The notes under the pieces were generated by a model that did no database searches, had not been told where the DNA came from, and was given only the letters and a program-made list of their open reading frames with translations. 64,000 nucleotides of DNA from Pseudocercospora fijiensis CIRAD86 (lineage: Eukaryota > Ascomycota > Dothideomycetes > Mycosphaerellales > Mycosphaerellaceae), in NCBI RefSeq assembly GCF_000340215.1, contig NW_006921533.1, positions 3,522,273 through 3,586,272 on the forward strand, in the 5' to 3' direction. Below are positions 44,741 to 56,300 of the stretch, piece by piece (position 1 is the first letter of the stretch; each line of letters starts with the position of its first letter). Position numbers and translations under genes: made by a program.

Positions 44741-45440
44741 ACTTCGAAACTGCATCAATTCCAATTCCTTGTACAGAGGCAAGCAATTCAGGTGCTGCGC
44801 GACCAGAACGCTGAAGTAACATCGAGCCCCAGACAATGCCGCTCCATGATCTCCCAAACGCGTACAACCAACCAAACAACAACCAGGACTTCGACGGCTT
44901 AGAGGCGTTCAAATCGCCGTGCCGACCACGGTCTACTTATGGGACTCATGCAAATCTGCAGAAAGTCACTGCCATTCCAGGAGTTTCGTAATCTAGCTGA
45001 TCGCCTAGACTGGAGCTATGAGGTGGTCGTGAGAGAAGAGATGGTAGGACACATGTCGAGGGGATGAAAGGGAGGGAGTTCGCTTTCATCAGTCTTATTA
45101 TCGAATGAGTGTCAGCTTGTTATCATACACTGAATTAATATGATGAGTCGCTTCTCTTCACCAAGTCACCAACAAGTTGGCACCAACTTTGTGCACCTGG
45201 TCAGCTCCTAACCGCCAAGCACTTCATCAACAAGGAAGGATTTTTATCATGTTGTTATCTTTGCTGGGATCGTCTTGCTCTCCATATTGCATTGTGCAAC
45301 ATCAACAATAACCAATCCAACTTCCAAGCATTAGAATCTGCGTTCATCCGTCGCTCCGCAAGGATTCCGTGGCCACACAGGGGTCAAAGTTCAGAGCTCA
45401 GTCCAATTGTTGGTCCGATTTGAGATGGATCACTTTCCAA
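44741..45440. other. Intergenic region before MULE copy 1
   Basis: 700 bp of unremarkable DNA with no supported gene. It ends at the 8-bp target site TTATCAAT that was duplicated when the transposon inserted. Confidence 0.5.
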
Positions 45441-45448
45441 TTATCAAT
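45441..45448. repeat. Target-site duplication, left, MULE copy 1 (TTATCAAT)
   Basis: TTATCAAT at 45441-45448 is repeated exactly at 49310-49317, directly outside the two inverted ends. Confidence 0.9.
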
Positions 45449-48400
45449 GGCCCCATTTAAAGTCCTATATCAGCGTCCGAGCGCCTGACCTACCGTAGAC
45501 TAGGGCCGTAGACCGTGAAGAGCGGCGGTCGGCGAAGATTATATACGCTTCCGCTCCGGCGCGTCTATACGTACCGCTTTATTTAGGCTATTGTTTTCTA
45601 CCTCGCTATCGCCCTTCTAGCAAGTATTCTGCTATCGTTTCTATCTCTTCTAATAGCGCGTTATTACTTAATTATGCCTTTAATCTCTTCTAATACTATA
45701 TTAATTACTAATTACCTCGGAGGTACTAGGGATAGCGATATACTCGCGTCGTAGGCTTAGGGTAACTTCGCGCTTAGTATAGATTGCGACGATAGCGCGG
45801 TTAGAATCGCTAACTTATTAATAGAGGAGGAAGAAAGGGACGATTCGGTCGATTCTAGTAATAAAAACGCGTTAGATTCCTTAAACTACCGCCGCCCTCG
45901 CAAGTCTCGAGTTCTAGTAAAGCTCGAGTCGTACTACGCGTCCTTACCGTATATCGATAACCTACGCTAATAGCGCGAACGAGCTATTCTTTACGGCTTC
46001 GACGACTCGTTTAAAGTGCCGGCAAAACAATAGTATATACTATTACTATATATTAATAATATATAGGTAAAGAATATAGACTACGTCGAGAAGAGTAGGT
46101 TAGAAACAACGCGTTATATATACCGCTTTCGTAAGCAACTATACTAGAAGTCGGATAAGACTAAAGGGCGTAGTTTGCGGCCGTTTAATAAGAAGATTGA
46201 GCGCGCGTAGGGTTGTCCTATTTCTATAAAGGTCTGTACTATATATAGCGAAGATAAGACTACTAGCGAGTAAGAGATTATCGCGTATCGAGTTTAGCGT
46301 ATAAGTCGCGAGGATTACTCGGACTACTACTAGCTAGATAACTTCGACCTCTTCCGCTAGTATAGCGCGTTATTAACTGCCGTAGGGTACGAGGTATACT
46401 ATAGATATAAGCCGAGTACGGTATAGAAGACGTTAAAGGCTTAGTACGACCTAGCGGCGAATACGCTATTTAAGGCCGCCGGCGGCAATTTTATAATAAA
46501 ATACGACGTATTAAATTCTAGTCGCGCCTTCCGGAAGGTATATAAGGATAGAAGGCTCGGCGGCGCGTCGCTAGTATAGCAAATATAGAAAGAAGATATA
46601 TACGAGTAGTATTAATAAGGTTAGTTAATCTTATTATTATTATTAAGTTAGACGTAGAGTTAGAAGAAGAGCTATACGGGCCGTCGCGGCCGCGTATCCG
46701 GACTCCGATTAACTAATAGATCGACTTAGAATCTAGCCTAACTCATCCCCTCGACTAAGGAAGATATTAGACTAAATAGAAGACTAAAAAAGCTAGAATA
46801 GCAAAGAATCTCTATACTTTGAAGTTCTTCGCTTAAAACGGAAGCGCCGTAGAGCCTTAGCTTCGAGCTAATTAAGAATTTTAGAAGCTACGGTAACATC
46901 TCGGTCCGGCTTCTAGCGCGCCTTAGTAAGCCCGAACCCTAAATCTCAGATTCCGCTAGATTCTTGTTTATTTTGATTCTAGTTTTTTATTATAACAACT
47001 GCTAATACATTATTATAGAAGGGCTATTTTCCGAAAACATAGAAGCCGTACGCCAAATTAATAAAGAGACTACCTGCGGCGTCGTATATACGAGCAAAAC
47101 TAGTATAGAACTACTTAAAGCCTATCGTACGATCGCGTTTATAGACGCGACGTATAAGACTAATTACCTAGGTTAGTTCCTTTATACTATTATAGTAAAG
47201 GATAAATATAGCATTTCTCGTACGGCGGTATATATGCTTTTACCTACTAACGACGGCGATATTGTAGCGGAGTTTTTACGCACTATAAGCAGGTAGATAG
47301 GCGGTGTTTAGATACCTAAATTCCTCCTTATAGACGACTCGGCCGCCGAGCGACGCGTAGTCCGAATAGCGTTTCTAACGATAATATACCTACTATACTA
47401 TATTCACGTTTAGCGCACTATCGATAGACGCTTTAGCGCGAAGATCTACTAAGAGATACGTAAACACCTTCGCGCCGCCGTTATCTATCGCCGCTCGCTC
47501 GAAGGCGCGAAAGAATTACTCTAAGCCGCTATCGATAGCCTCCCTCGAAATAGCGACTACGACTCTAACTATACGTATTTAGTATAAAACTTCGGTAGCG
47601 ATATTCGCCTTTAGGCTAACTATTATCGCGTCTATAATATACCTACTATTATCGGACAATATAAGGATACGAATATAAACGAGAGCTTCTATACGTATAT
47701 TAAAATAGACGGTAATAAGTTACTAATAGCGGCGGACTTCTTACTAAAGGGCGTCGCTATTTATACGATATAGGAAGGCGAGTTGCGAGAGCTTCGCTCG
47801 GAAATCGCAAGTAAGCGATAGGTATTAAATGTATATCTACTCGCGCGCGGCGACGACGAGGAGCTCCGAATATAGCTTCTACGCCTGCCGTAGCCTATTT
47901 AACGTAAGATTAGTGCTAAGATTAATCGCGTTCTCGACAAATCCGTATACTACGACCCGAAGCCGTTATCGAGTAAGGTAGTAGGTACGCTTACCTACGA
48001 CTATAAATTCTTCCGCTAATATCGCATTCTTTACGCTAACCTCTAGCACTATTATATTATACTTAGACGCGTTATTATTAAAGATCAATACTAGTAATAA
48101 TAGGTAAATATATTCGTAGGACGCGCTCTCGAGGTCTACGAAGAAGACGCTTCTAAGTCTATAGTAGTACAAACCGAGGATACCGAGGCGGCGGCGGCGT
48201 ACGCGCCTACCTATCGACTAAACGTACGCGAAGTGCTTACTAACGCGTACGAGTTAATCTTCTAACTTAAGCGCTTATATAACTAATAAGGTATAGACGA
48301 GAACGATAAGGAGCGCGAAGTTATTATCTCTAAGATACTAATAGTCTTCTACGATAGCGGCGATAATATTAGGAAGGGCTTTACTAACCTTGTTCTTACT

Positions 48401-49309
48401 TACTTTAAGAATACGCATCCGGACGCGATTCTAATACTAATATAGCGACCGCAACTATTATAAGCGCTATTGCTAGCCGACCTATTATCGACTTATTGTC
48501 TACCTTCGAAGGCGCCGCCGACCGACGCGATAACTAAGAAGCGTAAAGGTAAGAGCGTAGATAATAATAATAGCGGTAAGAAGCCGAAGAAGTCGAAGAA
48601 ATAGGTAGAAAAATAGGTAGAGTAAGAACACGTACCCGAGCGAATACTAGCAGCGTCTCTTTACTAAAATTTTAGTAAAGAAGCGCCGCTAGTAGTTCTA
48701 GGCGGTATCGACGCGTTTTCTACGTGTTTTTCTTCAAATTCTGCCGTAGCGGAGGTAACTAGTAGCTATTCTATACCTCTACCGATAATACCGGCGTTAA
48801 ATAGGTAGTAATACGCGCCTGCGAGCGCGATATAGGTCTATAGTAGTATACCTTATATACCGCCGCCCTCTAATATATATTAACGTTATTAAAATAGCGA
48901 TAATTAGCTATAATCGCTAACAATACCTCGAATTTCGCTATACCGCTGTTTTGCTAACAAACTTTAGCTTTATTTTTAGTAATATAATCCGTATCTATTA
49001 GTAGAGATACTAGGGTCGTTAAAATCTATTAAAATAGTGCGAAATCTATTAAATTGCGACCGTACGACCTCTCGTTCGCGATATTTAGTATACTAGCGGA
49101 AATCGCACTACTACTACTACTACTACTACCTTAACCTATATACCGTCGACCTAGTAATAGCGACGCGCGGCGACGGCGAGATTACGTTTTCTATAGTTAC
49201 GTATACTACGGAGCGGACTTCTACATCTTACCGAGTCCGCTACGGCAGGCTGAGCCTATTCTTAGTGGGTTAGGCGCTCGGACGCTGATATGGGACTTTA
49301 AATGGGCCC
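45449..49309 (+). mobile_element. MULE-type DNA transposon, copy 1 (3,861 bp)
   Basis: The ends are inverted: GGCCCCATTTAAAG on the left and the inverse of GGGCCCATTTAAAG on the right. Both continue into TCC, then ATATCAGCGTCCGAGCGCCT, with only transitions between the arms. The element is flanked by an exact 8-bp duplication. Its length is 3,861 bp, identical to copy 2 at 53349-57209, which lies in the opposite orientation. Stops inside the coding region are nearly all TAG, and CpA is depleted, so the copy has been hit by RIP. The 5' flank is intergenic, so no host gene is broken here. Confidence 0.92.
45680..48740 (+). pseudogene. RIP-killed MULE transposase, copy 1
   Basis: A plus-strand reading frame (with TAG read through) of roughly 1,000 codons. 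The catalytic core begins FIDATYKTN (about 47139-47163), giving the first Asp of the MULE DDE triad. A second Asp block reads LIDDSAAERRVVRIAF near 47327-47370, a sequence typical of fungal MULE transposases. The C-terminal part is acidic, then Lys-rich (KKRKGKSVDNNNSGKKPKK). Many TAG codons, where Gln or Trp codons are expected, make it non-functional. Confidence 0.8.
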
Positions 49310-49317
49310 TTATCAAT
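49310..49317. repeat. Target-site duplication, right, MULE copy 1 (TTATCAAT)
   Basis: Exact repeat of 45441-45448. Confidence 0.9.
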
Positions 49318-49845
49318 CGCGAGCGCGTGCAGAAAGACCAACGGAAAATTCACGCTCTGTTGTGTTCTGCTACCTTCTGCTACCGTCTGATTATTGTGCA
49401 AAGCATTCTCCTCTTCGCTTTGCTTGCGTTGTCACCGGATTCCTCTGTACAGTGTGTACACTTGATCACATTCCCTATCCGCTTTGCCCTCCCCAGACGT
49501 ACGTTGTGCGGCTGCTACGCGAGACGCGTGCTTACGAATTAGCCAATCTGGAAGCGGTCAGATATCGAGAGTCTTCCACAACGAGCACTATTCCATTCTC
49601 CTCCATGTCGTAGACAAACATTATACACCCAGGACAGTTCGGTCTACATCCGTTCGCTCTGTGCCGTTTGAGCGGTATACAGCGTCAATTCCTGCATTCC
49701 ATGAGCCGTGACAGCTACGCCTGAATCGCGACAGGTCCGCAGGCCGTCGACACTGGACGACGAAGCAAGGGCAAAGAAGTTGGCTTGCAGGAAGAATGAG
49801 CACAGATCATCCACAACAAGATCCATAGACACCAACGCCAAGATT
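49318..49845. other. Upstream region of the coiled-coil gene
   Basis: Normal-composition DNA after the transposon end. The frame of the coiled-coil protein stays open back to 49708, but without an ATG. A small upstream exon cannot be excluded. Confidence 0.45.
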
Positions 49846-52800
49846 ATGAAGCGGAACAAGAATATTGTTCATGGAGCAGCAACGAAGACGACAGCTAACA
49901 GACCGCCACTTGGCCCTGCGTCGAACCCAAACATCCAACCGGCGCATCAAGTCGTCGACCTGACCAAAGCCGGAAGTGCACAGCCTGTCAAACGTGCTTC
50001 GCGGTCCACAGACCAGGAAGTGATTGATAGAAGATCTTCGATGGCCGGGTCTACTTCGAACGAGGTCATGTTGACCAAAGTCAAGGAGCCACTGCAGCGC
50101 TTTCCTGCTCCTAACGGGCCACAGCAAGACCGTACTTCGGATTTGCCCAAGAAGAAGCGGCGCCTGAGCGACACAGCGCCTTCGGTAGATAGACGGCGTG
50201 TCCGGTCGCGACCCTTGTCTCCCACAACCCCGGCACAAGAGGCCAGAGTCGTGCTTCACGATCTATCTCAGCAGTTGTTGTCGAACGATGAGCATGCTAC
50301 CCTAGAGGCTCGGAGACTAGACCCAGATGGTCCAGTGAATCAGAATTACAAGATGCTGGTGCGCTGCCGACGATCACTTGTCAAGATGGTGACAGAAAGC
50401 GAGCAGCATGAGCAAAAGATTGAAGCTCTCGAGAACGATCTAGCTGATGCACAAATAGCGTCCGCTGAAGTGCTGGCGAAGCAGCAGCGGGCTTTGGGTG
50501 AGCACAACAAAGCTCGAGAGGCGGAAATCACGGCTCTAGAGTCGACAGCTGCTGCTAGCGATTCTCTCGTGCGCGAGGTCGAAGATCTCCGACGAGATCT
50601 TGCATCAAGAGAGTCTATGATCATTGAGCGAGAGGCTATTATCAAGCAGCGAGACAGCACTATCAGAGAATATGAAGAGGCAGCACAGTACTGCGATAGA
50701 CTCCAGCTTGACATTTCGACGCTCACGAAGAAGTCGAATGAGTTGACTTCGCGGAATGAGAGGCTGGCCATGGAAAACAAAGCACTTGACGAAACGGCGA
50801 CGGCAAGTCTGAAGACTGTTGAAACACTCAAGCTGCAACTGGCCTCGGTCAAGACTTCAGCCTCGAATCTTGAACAAGAGAAGGCCGAGTGGGCAGATCT
50901 TAAAGACAGGATCGAGATGAACTTGAAGGCCAAAGAAGCGGTCATTCGTAATCATGCAAGGCGGATGTCTGCGAAAGATACAGAATTGCTTGACTTGCGT
51001 CAACAAATCAGAGCATCTGCAGCTGGTTGCAAGAAAATGGTTGGGGAGAAGGAGGAGGAGATGGCCAGGCTGAAAGGTGAAAAGGACAAGGCTGTGACCA
51101 ATCTGCGCAGGAACGAAGCAACGCGAACGTCACAGCTGCAGAAGCTGAAGGAAGAGCACGAGCGCAGTCTTGCAGAGCTGCGACGGCAAATCGAAGACAT
51201 CACCCGTCGGCTGCGGAGTACGATGGATGAAAAGGAAAAGCTGGCCCGCCACATGGACGAATTGAAGCAGCAGCACGGCCAACAAATTGACAGGCAGAGA
51301 CGCGCTGAGCGGGGTCGTGACGCGCTTGCTGTGGTGGTGCAGCGCGACGGTCAGCTGATCACTGCCAAGAGCCAGCAGATTCGGGCGTTAGTCGTTGAGA
51401 AATGCCGCTTCAAAGGTGAGCTCGAAGCAGCGCAGGTTGAGTTGAGGGCGCGTCAACGAGACAGCGCTCTCCACGCCACGACAACGAATGCTGCAACAAT
51501 CAAACTCGCGGCTTTGGAAAGAGAGCGCGACCAGAGCCGGCAAGCGACGGAGCAGAAACAGCATGAGCTCGCACGACTCCACGCGCGATTTTCTGCGCAG
51601 AGTGGCGCATTGGTCGCATTGGAGAAAAAACTGGTCGATGAGCAACACAGCAGAAACCGCGATTTGACCCGGCTCAACGAGAAATTGCAGGGGAAAGATG
51701 GCGAGGTGCAGATGTTGCACGGGCTGCTCAGAAAGAACGAGGAAGATGGACGCCAGGCCATACAAAGCTTGCAAGCCACCGCAAATCAACTGGCCCACAC
51801 TCTGCAAGCTCGACACCATGCGCTCGTCTCGCTGCATTCGCAATTGCAGTGTCTTCTGAAGCAGAGGGACGACACCATCTCGGACCTGGAATCCAAGCTT
51901 CGTAGCTCGTCCGCTGTCGATGCCGAGAAGCAGCTAGTAGAAGCCAGGAAGCAGGTGCAACAGAGCGCTGCAGAACTCAATTGTGCAACTGCCAAAGTGC
52001 GATATCTGGACTCGCAGCTCACTGCTGTGAAAGATGAATTGGAGCATGTCAGACGCCAGCTGGTTGATGCTCAGCGCGAAGGGACGGAATCGAAGAATCT
52101 CAAGTCGGACCTCGAGTCACAGCTTTCAAGCACCAGCAGCGACTGCGAGCGTCAACAAAAGAAGCTGTTGGAGCTTACTGAGTACAGCGAGAGGCTTGGC
52201 AAGAGGCATGAAGACTGTGAGAAGGAGCTTGAGCGTGTCAGCTGCGAGCTCAAACGCACCCGCGCTGAAAATTCCTACCTCGATCGGCGTTTGGAGGAGA
52301 GTACCACGGCCGTGATGAAGTTGGAAAAAGAGCTGGGCGATGAGAGAAAATGTACGGAAGACTGGAAACGACTTTCCACCGCCTCAAAGCCAAAAATCGT
52401 CGATGCAAGTACACAAGCCACGACCACTCTATCCATGAAACGCTCTGAGCGGACGGTGGCCTGCCAGACGGAACCTCCGAAGCCAACGATCAAAACATGT
52501 CTACCCACAGCTACTGCATTGTCACAGCTTCCAACACCCGCCAGTCCGTTGGCTCCACCAAGCTCATCGATTCCTTTGACTCGCAGAGCCTCCAACATGT
52601 CCATGCATAGTGCTCGACCGTTCAATCCACCATCAGGACCTAAAGGACGGAGTGCTGAAGAGCGGGTCGCAGGAGATCGATATCGACCGGCAAGATCTGA
52701 TCGAAACCATGAAAAATTTTGCGTGTTGGAAGACGATCACCATGGTCCCTGTAATGGAATTTCGGGTTCTAGTGTTCATGGGAGAAGTCGCAGTGCCTAC

Positions 52801-52866
52801 TGGGCAGCTCCGGAAGGGCGCGGTTTTGCGATTCGCGGACGAGCTCACGATTTCTACAGGCCATAA
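49846..52866 (+). CDS. Long coiled-coil protein of unknown function
   Basis: 1,006 aa from the first in-frame ATG (MKRNKNIVHG). Residues 1-140 are basic and disordered and include QVVDLTKAG. Residues about 150-850 are almost continuous heptad-rich coiled coil with high E, K, R, Q and L, resembling spindle-pole, kinetochore or SMC-like scaffolds. The C-terminal ~150 residues are Ser/Pro/Thr-rich. No enzyme motif was found, so the family is not recognised. The last ~80 codons are uncertain: another frame (52610-52873) is also open and reads more protein-like, so a small 3' intron is possible. The gene shows no RIP although inverted MULE copies flank it at both ends. Confidence 0.75.
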   Translation: MKRNKNIVHGAATKTTANRPPLGPASNPNIQPAHQVVDLTKAGSAQPVKRASRSTDQEVIDRRSSMAGSTSNEVMLTKVKEPLQRFPAPNGPQQDRTSDLPKKKRRLSDTAPSVDRRRVRSRPLSPTTPAQEARVVLHDLSQQLLSNDEHATLEARRLDPDGPVNQNYKMLVRCRRSLVKMVTESEQHEQKIEALENDLADAQIASAEVLAKQQRALGEHNKAREAEITALESTAAASDSLVREVEDLRRDLASRESMIIEREAIIKQRDSTIREYEEAAQYCDRLQLDISTLTKKSNELTSRNERLAMENKALDETATASLKTVETLKLQLASVKTSASNLEQEKAEWADLKDRIEMNLKAKEAVIRNHARRMSAKDTELLDLRQQIRASAAGCKKMVGEKEEEMARLKGEKDKAVTNLRRNEATRTSQLQKLKEEHERSLAELRRQIEDITRRLRSTMDEKEKLARHMDELKQQHGQQIDRQRRAERGRDALAVVVQRDGQLITAKSQQIRALVVEKCRFKGELEAAQVELRARQRDSALHATTTNAATIKLAALERERDQSRQATEQKQHELARLHARFSAQSGALVALEKKLVDEQHSRNRDLTRLNEKLQGKDGEVQMLHGLLRKNEEDGRQAIQSLQATANQLAHTLQARHHALVSLHSQLQCLLKQRDDTISDLESKLRSSSAVDAEKQLVEARKQVQQSAAELNCATAKVRYLDSQLTAVKDELEHVRRQLVDAQREGTESKNLKSDLESQLSSTSSDCERQQKKLLELTEYSERLGKRHEDCEKELERVSCELKRTRAENSYLDRRLEESTTAVMKLEKELGDERKCTEDWKRLSTASKPKIVDASTQATTTLSMKRSERTVACQTEPPKPTIKTCLPTATALSQLPTPASPLAPPSSSIPLTRRASNMSMHSARPFNPPSGPKGRSAEERVAGDRYRPARSDRNHEKFCVLEDDHHGPCNGISGSSVHGRSRSAYWAAPEGRGFAIRGRAHDFYRP

Positions 52867-53253
52867 TCCGTGAGTTGCGAGGAGCGAGACTGTTGTCTTA
52901 TGCTCATAATTGTACATATGATACCCTGTTGTATTTATATACCAAAGTCTTGCTTCGCCCATATTGGGCAAGCATACACTTTTTGGAAGTGGGTCGTTTC
53001 ATACGCCACTCTCCGCTTCTGATTCGCCAATCAAATGCCGGTCTCTGTGCAAGGAAATGGAACCCATCGACATCCACCTCCCCGTTGACATTGAGCCGAA
53101 GCCAAAGTGGGCTATGTGAGCGGGGTGGTCGTCGCCAGAAAAGTAAAAGAAAAAATCTCATCCTTTCACAGTATCTCTTTGTGAACTTTCAGTACTTTTG
53201 TGCCACCAAGGTACAGTAGCACGGGAACACGTTACTGCACAAACTTCGGCACT
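52867..53253. other. Intergenic region before the MetE-like gene
   Basis: 390 bp between the coiled-coil gene and the start codon of the disrupted MetE-like gene. It should hold the promoter of the latter. No gene was recognised. Confidence 0.5.
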
Positions 53254-53340
53254 ATGGCTGCGGGTACGCCTCCCAGGAATCCACCGTTCCGGGCCGAGCA
53301 CATTAGTTCCTTGCTACGTCCGGATGAACTGGTTCAAACG

Positions 53341-53348
53341 CGCTATGC
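53341..53348. repeat. Target-site duplication, left, MULE copy 2 (CGCTATGC)
   Basis: CGCTATGC is the exonic target in the MetE-like gene, repeated exactly at 57210-57217. Confidence 0.92.
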
Positions 53349-56300
53349 GGGCCCATTTAAAGTCCTATATCAGCGTCCGAGCGCCTAACCTACTAAGAAT
53401 AGGCTCAGCCTGCCGCAGCGGACTCGGTGAGATATAGAAGTCCGCTCCGTAGTATACGTAACTATAGAAAACGTAATCTCGCCGTCGCCGCGCGTCGCTA
53501 TTACTAGGTCGACGGTATATAGGTTAGGGTAGTAGTAGTAGTAGTAGTAGTGCGATTTCCGCTAGTATACTAAATATCGCGAACGAGAGGTCGTACGGTC
53601 GCAATTTAATAGATTTCGCACTATTTTAATAGATTTTAACGATCCTAGTATCTCTACTAATAGATACGGATTATATTACTAAAAATAAAGCTAAAGTTTG
53701 TTAGCAAAACAGCGGTATAGCGAAATTCGAGGTGTTGTTAGCGATTATAGCTAATTATCGCTATTTTAATAACGTTAATATATATTAGAGGGCGGCGGTG
53801 TATAAGGTATGCTACTATAGACCTATATCGCGCTCGTAGGCGCGTATTGCTACCTATTTAACGCCGGTATTATCGGTAGAGGTATAGAATAGCTACTAGT
53901 CACCTCCGCTACGGCAGAATTTAAAGGAAAATACGTAGAAAACGCGTCGATACCGCCTAGAACTGCTAGCGGTACTTCTTTACCAAAATTTTAGTAAAGA
54001 GGCGCCGCTAGTGTTCGCTCGGGTACGTGTTCTTACTCTACCTATTTTTCTACCTATTTTTTCGACTTCTTCGGCTTCTTACCGCTATTATTATTATCTA
54101 CGCTCTTGCCTTTGCGCTTCTTAGTTATCGCGTCGGTCGGCGGCGCCTTCGAAGGTAGATAATAAGTCGATAATAGGTCGGCTAGTAATAGCGCTTATAA
54201 TAGTTGCGGTCGCTATATTAGCATTAGAATCGCGTCCGGATGCGTGTTCTTAAAGTAAGTAAGAACAAGGTTAGTAAAGCCCTTCTTAATGTTATCGCCG
54301 CTATCGTAGAAGACTATTAGTATCTTAGAGATAATAACTTCGCGCTCCTTATCGTTCTCGTCTATACCTTATTAGTTATATAAGCGCTTAAGTTAGAAGA
54401 TTAACTCGTACGCGTTAGTAAGCACTTCGCGTACGTTTAGTCGATAGGTAGGCGCGTACGCCGCCGCCGCCTCGGTGTCCTTAGTTTGTACTACTATAGA
54501 CTTAGAAGCGTCTTCTTCGTAGACCTCGAGAGCGCGTCCTACGAACATATTTACCTATTATTACTAGTATTGATCTTTAATAATAACGCGTCTAAGTATA
54601 ATATAATAGTGCTAGAGGTTAGCGTAAAGAACGCGATATTAGCGGAAGAATTTATAGTCGTAGGTAAGCGTACCTACTACCTTACTCGATAACGGCTTCG
54701 GGTCGTAGTATACGGATTTGTCGAGAACGCGATTAATCTTAGTACTAATCTTACGTTAAATAGGCTACGGCAGGCGTAGAAGCTATATTCGGAGCTCCTC
54801 GTCGTCGCCGCGCGTAAGTGGATATACATTTAATGCCTATCGCTTACCTGCGATTTCCGAGCGAAGCTCTCGCAACTCGCCTTCCTATATCGTATAAATA
54901 GCGACGCCCTTTAGTAAGAAGTCCGCCGCTATTAGTAACTTATTGCCGTCTATTTTAATATACGCGTAGAAGCTCTCGTTTATATTCGTATCCTTATATT
55001 GTCCGATAATAGTAGGTATATTATAGACGCGATAATAGTTAGCCTAAAGGCGAATATCGCTACCGAAGTCTTATACTAAATACGTACAGTTAGAGTCGTA
55101 GTCGCTATTTCGAGGGAGGCTATCGATAGCGGCTTAGAGTAATTCTTTCGCGCCTTCGAGCGAGTAGCGATAGATAACGGCGGCGCGAAGGTGTTTACGT
55201 ATCTCTTAGTAGATCTTCGCGCTAAAGCGTCTATCGATAGTGCGCTAAACGTGAATATAGTATAGTAGGTATATTGTCGTTAGAAACGCTATTCGGACTA
55301 CGCGTCGCTCGGCGGCCGAGTCGTCTATAAGGAGGAATTTAGGTATCTAAATACCGCCTATCTACCTACTTATAGTACGTAAAAACTCCGCTACAATATC
55401 GCCGTCGTTAGTAGGTAAAAGCATATATACCGCCGTACGAGAAATGCTATATTTATCCTTTACTATAATAGTATAAAGGAACTAATCTAGGTAATTAGTC
55501 TTATACGTCGCGTCTATAAACGCGATCGTGCGATAGGCTTTAAGTAGTTCTATACTAGTTTTGCTCGCATATACGACGCCGTAGGTAGTCTCTTTGTCAA
55601 TTTAGCGTACGGCTTCTATATTTTCGGAAAATAGCCCTTCTATAATAATATATTAGCAGTTGTTATAATAAAAAACTAGAATTAAAACAAACAAGAATCT
55701 AGCGGAATCTAAGATTTAGGGTTCGGGCTTGCTAAGGCGCGCTAGAAGCCGGACCGAGATATTGCCGTAGCTTCTAAAATTCTTAATTAGCTCGAAGCTG
55801 AGGCTCTACGGCGCTTCCGTTTTAAGCGAAGAACTTTAAAGTGTAGAGATTCTTTACTATTCTAGCTTTTTTAGTCTTCTATTTAGTCTAATATCTTCCT
55901 TAGTCGAGGGGATAAGTTAGGCTAGATTCTAAGTCGATCTATTAGTTAATCGGAGTCCGGATACGCGGCCGCGACGGCCCGTATAGCTCTTCTTCTAACT
56001 CTACGTCTAACTTAATAATAACAATAAGATTGACTAACCTTGTTAATACTATTTGTATATATCTTCTTTCTATGTTTGCTATACTAGCGACGCGCCGCCG
56101 AGCCTTCTATCCTTATATGCCTTCCGGAAGGCGCGACTAGAATTCAATACGTCGTATTTTATTATGAAATTGCCGCCGGCGGCCTTAAATAGCGTATTCG
56201 CCGCTAGGTCGTACTAAGCCTTTAACGTCTTCTATACCGTACTCGGCTTATATCTATAGTATACTTCGTGCCCTACGGTAGTTAATAACGCGCTATACCG

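Noticed and set aside
47966..48172. 68-codon open frame present in both MULE copies (also 54486-54692)
   Set aside because: It is antisense to the transposase relic and shared only because both are copies of one element.
45449..49309. hAT transposon, suggested by the 8-bp target duplication
   Set aside because: The catalytic blocks FIDATYKTN and DDSAAERRVVR are of MULE type, and the ends do not look like hAT termini. MULEs also make 8-9 bp duplications.
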